A stretch of DNA of 64,000 nt from Pyropia haitanensis (taxonomy: Eukaryota; Rhodophyta; Bangiophyceae; Bangiales; Bangiaceae): positions 3,852,747 to 3,916,746 of the forward strand of contig SDUX01000010.1 in the NCBI GenBank assembly GCA_008729055.1, given 5' to 3'. The notes beneath the pieces are model-generated. The model was not told the DNA's origin and did no database searches. It worked only from the letters and a program-made list of their open reading frames with translations. Both the position numbers and the translations under genes were made by a program. Each line of letters begins with the position of its first letter. Within the stretch, counting starts at the first letter, position 1. Of this stretch, positions 52,960-61,917 are shown in pieces.

Positions 52960-55512
52960 GGTGGGGGGGACGGGCAGGAGGGAAGACGGATGGGAGATGG
53001 AGCAGCCGGGGGGGGGGGGGGGGGGGCAACGCCGGAACGGACTGGGAGGTTGAACAGCGGGGGGCCGGGGCAGGAGGGAAGGGTGTTGGGGTTGAGCGGG
53101 GGGAGGTTATGAACAGCAGGGAGCGGAAGCAAAGGGGGGGAGCGTACGCGGGCAACAAAGCGTGCTTGGGAGAGAAGGGTGGCCGCCGGCGAAGCCCGAC
53201 GGCGGTGGGAAGCTCTGCACGGATGCGGGGTGCCAAGCGGGGAGGGACAGAGGGAGGGGGAGAGTGTGACCAACGGAGCCGACTCGACGGGGTGGCGGTG
53301 GTGGTCGTCGTGGAGTAGCGTCTTCCGCTCAGGGTGCAAGGGGAAAGGTCCGTGGCCGGCTGCACGGGTCAGAGGCTGCCGGGAGACCAGCCCCCGCTCC
53401 GCTCACCGACCACACGGGGCCTCTTGTAGCCGGCGCGTCGACAGCCGCGGGGGGCGGGGACGCCGTCGACGGCCGCCGCCACGGCCGCACGAGCGCCACT
53501 GCCCTCCCCCCCCCCCCCCCCCCTCGCATCCAGACGCACACGGCGGGGCCAGGTCCCCGCCAGCAGCAAGACCCCGCCGCCCAGGGCGGGGGCGTGACAG
53601 TGCACACACCATCCCCGACGGCGGCGACGCCCGCCCCCCGCCCCCACGCTCCCCTCCCTCCCAATCTCGTCACGCCACGCTGGCAGCGGGCACACCCGCC
53701 AGGCGGCCCGCCGCGGGTGGCCACCGCCCACCCTCCCCGCTCGCACGCGTGATCATGACGCTACGGGCGGGGGGCGGGGTGGTTTTCGACGCATCCCCCC
53801 CCCCCTACCCCCCCCCCTCTCCGCCAGAGCCGCGGCACCCATGCGCAAGGATGACCTGGGAAAACAGCGTGCACGGTGAGCGCCGTGCGGGCGGCGTGCC
53901 GCTGCAGGCCGCCCGCGGCGTCACGCCGTCGGTGAGGCCGGGTTTCTCTCCCCCATTGGAAACGCGGGGGGGAGGGGGGGAAGGGCAGCCGCGGGGAGGA
54001 AAGGTGTGGTGGATGGGTTGGCGGCGGCAGCGGCGGACCGCGGGCCGACGGCGCCGTCCACGCGGCGGCGCCGCGCGCGCGGCGGCGGTGCCGCGCCAAC
54101 CGCGCGAGCGTGGTGGAGGGGTCGGCGGGTGCCGCTTGGCGGGATCCGCCCGCGCCGGCGCCGGCGCCCGCGCCCAATCAGCAGCCGACGCGTGATCACC
54201 GCGGGCGTACAGCGCACAAATCCAGTCACCCATTCCGTACAGCGCGGCGCGCGGGGTTGGCTGTCCCAGCCAGCGGGCGGCCGCCCCTGCGCGCGGTGGA
54301 TCTGCGGCCCGGTACCGCACAGCGTGCGCGGCGGCGCGCCGCCCACTGCCCACGCTCCCGCCAAGACGCTGCTCGTCCATGGCCCTACGGCGTGGCCTCT
54401 CTCTCGGCTTGCCGACGACCGCTGCCGCGTGGATAGTGTACCTGCCGCGTACAGTGCCGGCTGATCGACGCGCGCCACCCGTGCGCGCGGGGGACCGCTG
54501 CGGCGGGTCGACGGCCCTCCCCCCCCCCCGCGCCATTGTCGTGGCAACCGCGACCCGTCGCGGCGCCGCTCGTCGGGGGAGCGCCCTCGCCGGCGGGAAA
54601 GCGGGCCAGCCGCGGCGGCCAGTGTCGGACTGGACCGGTGGTCGACCGCCGCGCCCGCCGCGCGCGGGGGGGGGGGAGTGGGCATTTCGACGCGCCGAGC
54701 CGCCACGCCTGGCCGACGCCGCCCCGCCGCCGTGTGGTGCGTGGCGGTGAGGTCCAGAGGGGGACGCCCGCGGGGGATGAGTGGGGGGGGGGGGGGACGG
54801 CGCGTGCCGTTGGTGATGCCCGCTGCGGCGTGATGGACGACGCCCGCGGCGGGGGCGGCTGCGTGGCGAGCGACGGGCGCCCGTGTGGCCGGACGGGGCG
54901 CGCCGCCACAGACGGGCGGGTGGGTGTGGGTGACGCCCGTCGCGCGTGCTCGTCGCCGCTCCCCTGGGGTGGACGGTAGCCGCGCGGGGCGTGGCGTCGC
55001 ACGCCGCGCCGACGCGCCGCCGCTGGGTGGGGCGGCGGCTCCCCCGCGGGGGCGGCTGGCACGGCAGTGCCGGCACCGCGGGTTTGCAAACCGTGGAGCT
55101 CGCCCTCCCCGTCTGGTACTGCGGACCGCTCCCCGCGCTGTTGCTGACAGGCTGGCGATGCTGGGCAGTTGGGTGTGCCTTGGGTGTGGCCAGGGTGTGG
55201 GGTCGCTCACTGTCGCTCCGTGGGTGCCGACGGTCTGGTGAGACTGTATAGCTGGGGTGGCCGCAGCCGTCCTGGATGTAGGAGACGTTGCAAGACAAAG
55301 GCATGAGCAGTGCGGCTGTTTGGCGGCACGGAAAGCGGCACCCGCACATACCTACCAGACCGAAAAACAAGTAAAGCAGACAAAAATCATTGGCGTCAGC
55401 CAGCCGGTGCGGGCCGCAAGTAACAGTCTTCCCGCGATGACCAGGCCGTCGCCTGGCATCCGCCCTAGAGCACCACGGTCCCTACCCCAAAGAGCGGGCG
55501 GCCTGGTCAACC
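52960..55512. other. Gene-poor intergenic region (2.6 kb)
   Basis: No gene supported. Purine-rich on plus at 52960-53330 (flank of the choice-of-anchor gene). Open frames over 53805-55370 on minus and 53179-54195 on plus give Arg/Pro/Ala-rich products without motifs. C runs lie at about 53504-53522 and 53798-53818. Confidence 0.5.
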
Positions 55513-57669
55513 TCACGCCCGGAGGCCCCGCGGGAGGCCATCGTCCAGGCGGTCCGCCATCTCCTTGACGACCTTCATGTCGCAGTGGACGGCGTGGGCC
55601 ACGCGGCGGCCAAACTGCATGTCCGCCTTGTAAAAGTGGGAGCACATGGTGTTGCGCACCAGCATGGAGCGGACCTGGCCAAGGTCGCCCGCCAGGTTGG
55701 AAACGAGGTTCTTGCGCTGCCGCCAGTCAAACGAGCGGTACAGCTCGCCGGCCTGCTGAAAGTCGGCCGTGATGGGGATGGACGCCTGGGTGACCACGTC
55801 GCACACGCGGGACTGCGAGAAGCGCGCGTCGTCGGTGGTGGGGAACACCGGCATGGTCAGGCTGAGCCCGTAGTTGAGGGTGCCCTTCATGGCCCCATTG
55901 TTGCCCGCCCCGTCCTGGGTGTAGGACCGCACCGGCGAGACGGGTCGGTTGATGGGCAGGTCCGCGTAGTTGGCCCCGAGGCGGTAGCGCTGCGTGTCGG
56001 GATAGGACACCAGGCGGCCTTGCAGCAGCTTGTCCTCTGACGGTTCGATCGCGCCCGGGAGGAACGTGCCCGGCGACATGGCCACGCTCTCCGTGGCCTG
56101 GAAGAAGTTGTCGGGCACCCGGTTGAGCGTCATCTTGCCAATGGTCTTGAAGGGCGCCACCCACTCGGGCCACCGCTTGGTGGCGTCCAGCGGGTCAAAG
56201 TCTAGCCGGCCCATCCGGTCGTGCGGCATGACCTGCACGCGCAGCTCCCAAGACGGGTGCTTGCCGTCGTTGATGGAGTCGTACAGGTCGCGGGTGGCGT
56301 GGTTAAAGTCCCGCGCTTGCATCTCCATCGCCTCAGCGCCGGTAAAGTTCTTGATGCCCTGCATGGACGTCCACTCAAACTTGACGTACGTGACCTTCCG
56401 CTCCGCATTGATGAGCTTGTACGCGTGGACACTGTGCCCGTTCATCTCACGCAGCGTTGCTGGTGTGCCCAAGTCGCTGTACAGCGTCGTGAGCATGTTG
56501 GTCGCGGGGCCCTGGAGCGCGCCAAAGAAGTCAAAGAACCTGTTGGGGTCTTGGATGTTGGTCACAGGGTCTGCGATGGCGGGATCAAGAAAGATAAACG
56601 CATAGCATAGCCAGAAGAGACAAGGAGGAGCGCAGAAAAACGGTATAGGGTCAAGCGAGCAGCAAACATCACCATGTCAGACCATCGCCAAAGGCCAGTA
56701 CGCTGTCGCCCACTCTCCGGCACAGTCCATCCCCAAATACGCAGCAGCCCACGCCGCCTGCGCCCGCAAGCCTGCTGCCAGCTCCTTCCAGCCCCGCTAC
56801 ACCGCCCCCCCCCCCCCCCCCCCCCCCCCGCCCCCACAGCAAACGTACCCGGCTTGAGCGAGTGGACCATGTCCGGGAAGGACACCTGATCGCGGATGAA
56901 GAAGACATCAAGGTTGTTGCCGACCAAGTCCCACACCCCGCCGCCATACTTCTCCGCAATCTTAAACTTGACCGCAAAGCCCCGCGGGTCCCGCAGCGAC
57001 TCGGGGGACCCCTTGGAGTGGATGACCGTGGAGAAGCGGACAAACACCTCGGTCTTGCGACCGGCGCCGCCGAGGAAGCCCGCCCGCGTCAGCGCCGACT
57101 GGTCGCCGTACGACTCAAAGACGCCGTGCGCGCCGGTGCCACGCGCGTGGACGACGCGCTCGGGGATGCGCTCGCCTGTCGTCGGTTCAAGTGGGGGATG
57201 GGTACCACCCAGACAAGCGCACCGCGGACGACGGGGAAAACCACCGACAGAGGCCATAAAACAAGCAGCAACGAGTTAGAACCGGCCGTCCGCTCATAGC
57301 CAGTCTGTCTCCGACGCCATTCCCCCCTCCCTCGACAGCTACCGCCGCCTGGCCACCTACAGGGGCACGCGCCTCAACGTCAACGCAATACCTCCCTCCC
57401 CCCCCCTCCCCCCTGCTTCCTACCCCGCCACTCCGAGACGTACGGTTGAAGCGGGCGAGCTTCTCAAACGCCCGCGTGTCCTGCACCAGCTGGGAACCCC
57501 GCGGCCCCGCCGACAGCGTGTTGCGGTCATCCCCGACGGGGGTGCCAAAGTCGCTGGTGTAGGGCTCGCCACGCCCCGGGTGCGGGCCGTCGTGGGCGGC
57601 CGTGGCGGTGGCCGCCGCCACTGCCGCCACTGCCGCAGCAAGCGCCACCAACACCCGGCGGCCAGCCAT
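55513..57669 (-). CDS. CAT: Catalase with N-terminal signal peptide, three exons
   Basis: Monofunctional haem catalase, which splits hydrogen peroxide to water and oxygen. Exons are 57669-57444, 57175-56849 and 56570-55513; joining them gives exactly 537 codons (536 aa). Exon 1 encodes [24 protein letters not shown] signal peptide, then the catalase N-terminal arm ([20 protein letters not shown]). Exon 2 begins within [22 protein letters not shown], which holds the catalytic His85, and carries [12 protein letters not shown] with the distal Asn pair at 162-163 and the [11 protein letters not shown] block. Exon 3 continues [16 protein letters not shown] and contains the haem-ligand Tyr374 in [18 protein letters not shown]. 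The family Pro in GNN-X-PVFF is replaced by Asp. A signal peptide is unusual, since most eukaryotic catalases are peroxisomal or cytosolic; no PTS1-like ending is seen (GLPRGLRA). Confidence 0.96.
56571..56848 (-). other. Catalase intron 2 (278 nt, phase 1)
   Basis: Donor GTACGT after the first base of the Asp185 codon; acceptor ATCGCAG. Splicing restores [17 protein letters not shown]. The intron contains a run of about 22 C on the plus strand (about 56808-56829). Confidence 0.95.
57176..57443 (-). other. Catalase intron 1 (268 nt, phase 1)
   Basis: Donor GTACGT after the first base of the Arg76 codon; acceptor ACGACAG. Splicing restores the family block [15 protein letters not shown]. Confidence 0.95.
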
Positions 57670-59265
57670 GATGATGATCCGCCGGAGGAGGGGGGTGGGG
57701 AAGGGAGAAACGGGGGAAGGGGAGGAGGGAGGGGGAAGGGTGTGTTGTGGACCGTGGGGACGTCGGCGGCTGACCGTTGGGCGGGCCGAGCAGTAGCGCG
57801 GCGGGGAGAAAGGTCGACGCCGCCCTCTTGTACGACCACCGCGTCGCAGTCCGCCCCCGGATTTCGACGGCGGGCGATACGACGGCGCACACGCGACTGC
57901 GCGGCACGACCGCCGCGCCGCGAAGCTACGAGCGCACGCAGCTACGGCGGGGAGAAAGTCGGCGTGGAGAAAATGGCACTCTCCCCCCCGCCCCGCCCGA
58001 GCGGCCTCGTTTCTCCCGCCTTCCTCGCACGCGCACCCGCCCCGCGGAGCGGTACTGTACCGCGACACGCCGCGGCCTACGCAGAGGCCGCAGCAGCAGC
58101 GAGCCGCCGCCGCGGCTGTCCCGAGGTGGCCGCATCCAACCGCGCGCCTGCGTCAGCCCCAGCCGAGGTCGGGGTGGCGCGACGGCACGCGCCTGACAAG
58201 CTGGCCGCAAGGGGGGACCGCCCCAGGGGGGGGGGAGGGCGCGCGCCACCGCCACAGCCGTTGCGCTGTTCGCGACCAAACGGGCGCGACGAGGGACGGT
58301 GCCAACGGGCTGACAAACGCCACGCCGGCACCGGCGCACTACGTACGCGCTCGAATACACGGGCGCGGGCCGTTGCTAGCAAGGAAAAGGAGGTCCATGA
58401 GGAGCCATCATGGCAGGGGGGGGGGGGGGGGGGGGGGGATTTGTGCGCCCGCTGTGGCGAGCGTGCCCCTTTGGGCGAGCGGTGTGACTGTGGTGGATTC
58501 GACCCACCGGCGCGCGGACGGCTGGGCGCCGCCCCGAGAGCCGCCCCGAGAGCGGTCAGCTCAAACGTCACCGAAGCGGGGTGCCACGGGATCCGCGCCG
58601 CCTACCCGCACGGCGTTTCTGGTTGCTGCTGTTGGCGGGCCTCAACGTAGGTGTCCTCGCACTCGGGCGGACGACACCAGGCACCGGTGCGCGCGAATGG
58701 AACAGCTCGCACGTGTCATGGGGCCTGCACTGCACATGTATGAACATCGCTACAGTACGTACTGTACTGCGACCAACCCTCCCGCCGTGCTGGGGTGCCA
58801 CGTGCAGAGGGACCCGTCGAGTCCACTGGGGCACCCCTGTGAGATGTGGTCAAACCGAGCGTCCGCTCCTGGAGGGACAGTCCGTGCGAGGCGTACATTG
58901 GGGGTTGACGGGGCCCATCAATCCTGGCGTCAAGGCTGCGTCAAGGCTGCACCCGGAGATTGGCAGTCGGAGATGTACTTCACCGATTGGGTATTTCGGG
59001 TGTGGACCTCGGAATTGCGGTGGCAGCGCGCACCAGGGCGGCGCTGCCGCCGCCGAACCTTCTTCCACCGCCGCCCCCGCAGGTGCCCCCGCCCCCACCG
59101 CGGCTGCTGCCGCCCCCACCGCGGCTGCTGCCGCTCCCCCCGCGGCTGCGCCGCCCCCGCCACGGGCAGCCACCCCAGCCACCCATGCCGCGAGCTGCCC
59201 CCCCTGCACCCCTGCCACGCGCTGCGCCCCCCGCCACCCTGGCCCACACCCGCCGCCACCGCGGC
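57670..59265. other. Catalase 5' flank and unassigned DNA
   Basis: The catalase promoter must lie at the left end. A G run of about 21 lies at 58418-58438. A perfect 14-base palindrome (ACAGTACGTACTGT) lies near 58750. From about 59040 simple Pro/Ala-type CCG/GCC repeats begin. No gene recognised. Confidence 0.5.
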
Positions 59266-59294
59266 TGCCGCGGCTGCCGCGGCGGGCGGCCGCG

Positions 59295-59329
<35 letters not shown>

Positions 59330-59346
59330 GCCTGCCGCGGCGGGCG

Positions 59347-59379
<33 letters not shown>

Positions 59380-59681
59380 CGCCGCCCACCGCCGCCGCCG
59401 CCGCCGCCGCCGCCGTCGCCGCCCCCGCCGCCGCCCGCCACCGCCGCCGCCGCGGCCGCCGCGGCTGCCGCGGCGGGCGGCCGCGGCCGCCCGCCACCGC
59501 CGCCTCCGTGGCCGTCGCGGCTGCCGCGGCCGCGGCCGACGCCACCGCTGCCGCCGCCGCCGCCGCCCGCCACCGCCGCCGCCGCGGCCGCCGCGGCTGC
59601 CGCGGCGGGCGGCCGCGGCCGCCCGCCACCGCCGCCTCCGTGGCCGTCGCGGCTGCCGCGGCCGCGGCCGACGCCACCGCT

Positions 59682-59714
<33 letters not shown>

Positions 59715-60219
59715 CGCCGCCCACCGCCGCCGCCGCCGCCGCCGCCGCCGTCGCCGCCCCCGCCGCCGCCCGCCACCGCCGCCGCCGCGGCCGCCGCGGC
59801 TGCCGCGGCGGGCGGCCGCGGCCGCCCGCCACCGCCGCCTCCGTGGCCGTCGCGGCTGCCGCGGCCGCGGCCGACGCCACCGCTGCCGCCGCCGCCGCCG
59901 CCCGCCACCGCCGCCGCCGCGGCCGCCGCGGCTGCCGCGGCGGGCGGCCGCGGCCGCCCGCCACCGCCGCCTCCGTGGCCGTCGCGGCTGCCGCGGCCGC
60001 GGCCGACGCCACCGCTGCCGCCGCCGCCGCCGCGGCCGCCGCCGCAGCCCGCCGCCGCCGCCGGCCGCCGCCGTGGCCGCCGCCGCCTCCGCCCCCGCCG
60101 CTGCGGGCTGCTGCCGCCCCGGCTGCCGCTGCCGCCGCCGCCGTTGCTGCCGGCCGCCGGCCGCCGGCCGCCCACCGCCACCGCCGCCGCCGCCGCCGCC
60201 GCGCCTGCCGCGGCGGGCG

Positions 60220-60252
<33 letters not shown>

Positions 60253-60560
60253 CGCCGCCCACCGCCACCGCCGCCGCCGCCGCCGCCGTCGCCGCCCCCG
60301 CCGCCGCCCGCCACCGCCGCCGCCGCGGCCGCCGCGGCTGCCGCGGCGGGCGGCCGCGGCCGCCCGCCACCGCCGCCTCCGTGGCCGTCGCGGCTGCCGC
60401 GGCCGCGGCCGACGCCACCGCTGCCGCCGCCGCCGCCGCGGCCGCCGCCGCAGCCCGCCGCCGCCGCCGGCCGCCGCCGTGGCCGCCGCCGCCTCCGCCC
60501 CCGCCGCTGCGGGCTGCTGCCGCCCCGGCTGCCGCTGCCGCCGCAGCCGTTGCTGCCTGC
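59266..60560. repeat. Nested tandem duplications of CCG/GCC-rich DNA
   Basis: The marker TCCGTGGCCGTCGCGG occurs at about 59505, 59637, 59840, 59972 and 60379. The spacings are 132, 203, 132 and 407, so a 132-bp pair was copied with a 335-bp period and part of it again with a 407-bp period. The block CGGGCTGCTGCCGCCCC likewise recurs 407 bases apart (about 60107 and 60514). The 335 and 407 periods are not multiples of three, so copies fall in different frames, which argues against one selected protein even though long frames are open on both strands. Confidence 0.85.
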
Positions 60561-61639
60561 CGCCGGCCGCCTGCCTGGCCGGCCGCCGGCCGCCTGCCGC
60601 CCGGGCTGCCGCCCCGGCCGCCGCCCCCACAGCCGCCGCCCCCACCGGGTTTCTGCCGCCCGGCTGCCGCTGCCGCCGCCGCCGTTGCTGCCACGATACG
60701 ATCATCGCATGTGTCAGCTTTCGATCGTCTTTACCGACCAATGAGAAAGCGAAATCGTGCTGCGGTCGGCGGGCTTACGATAGACGCAAAGGGTGCCCAA
60801 CAATGGAGAAAGACTGAAGCACAAAAGCGCGCGCCAACTGCTCCCCTGCGTTCTTTCCTCCTCTCCATTTCCCGCACAGCTGGACGTTGCCTTGCGCTCT
60901 GTTTCCCCTGCCCGCTCCCCCGTCCCCAAAGAACCAGTACCGCAGTGACGCCGCACGCCCGCCCGCCGCCCAGCACCGACGCCAGCGCCGGCCCGCGGCG
61001 CTGCGGCGGTCACCGCCGGCGTCGGCGGAGGGGCAGCGTCGTCGCCGCCGCCACCGCTGCCGCCCAGAGAGCTGCCGCCAAGAAAGACTACCGCCAAAAA
61101 CAGACACTAAAAAATAGTGCTGGCCCACCGCGTGCGTCGCAGGCGGGAAGGGCGGAGAGAGGGGGGGAGGGGGGGGGGACCATCATGACAGCGTTGTCAC
61201 CGCTGTCCCACGGCCACCCGCAGGTGATGCCGCGGCGGCGGCGGCGGCGGCACGGGTCCAGCGGATGGCGGTCAACGCCCCCGGCCGTCGTACCTCCCCA
61301 ACCCCCCCCCTCCCTGCAACGGATGCATTCCCACGGCGGCGCCGGCACCGCTATCCTTCCCTAACGCCCCCCCCTGCGACCCTCGCCACGCGGACGTTCC
61401 CCACTACAAACCCGCCGCCACACCCAACGGGACAAACCTCGCTCCAACCGAGCCCACCGCCGCTACCGCAATGCCCGTCCACGGCAGCGAGAATGTCAGC
61501 GTTGGCCACCATCCGCATCAGCCGTGTTGGTGTCGCTGCCGACGCGTCAAGAACGTCCCCGGAAAAGCAAGCTAACTAAAGCGTCGATACACAATACACC
61601 ACCACATGCAATGGCGCCCACCGCCAAAAGCGAAGAGGC
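60561..61639. other. Unassigned DNA between the two repeat regions
   Basis: The first 140 bases are further GC-rich degenerate repeat. A less GC-rich patch lies at 60690-60900. No gene is recognised; G and C runs occur at about 61159-61180 and 61300-61312. Confidence 0.5.
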
Positions 61640-61870
61640 CGCGCCGCTAGCCGGCGAGCGCCGCCCCCAACAGCGACAACTTGCCGCCGTCGAGGGAAGG
61701 GTGGGGCGGCGCTGCCAACCGGCGAGCGCCGCCCAAAACAGCGACAACATGGCGCCGTCATGGAGGGCGCTGCGGCGCCGCATACCGGCGGGCGCCGCCC
61801 CCACCAACGACACCTCCCAGCTGTCGGACACAAAGTCCAGACACCGCAAACACGCAGGCGCCGCCCTCAA
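61640..61870. repeat. Degenerate short repeats flanking the satellite
   Basis: Variants of GCGCCGCCC followed by an AACAGCGACAAC-like word occur at about 61660, 61727 and 61793, and once more at about 61858 (GCGCCGCCC then AAAAAGCGACAAAA). The spacing is 65-67 bases. The intervening sequence is only loosely conserved, so this looks like an old, decayed tandem repeat. Confidence 0.6.
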
Positions 61871-61917
61871 AAAGCGACAAAATAACAACCATCGAACAAA
61901 AAACAGGGCAAAGCATC

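Noticed and set aside
58373..60817. Frames of 590-930 codons over the CCG repeats, both strands
   Set aside because: Every frame is open because A/T is lacking, and the 335 and 407 duplication periods break phase.
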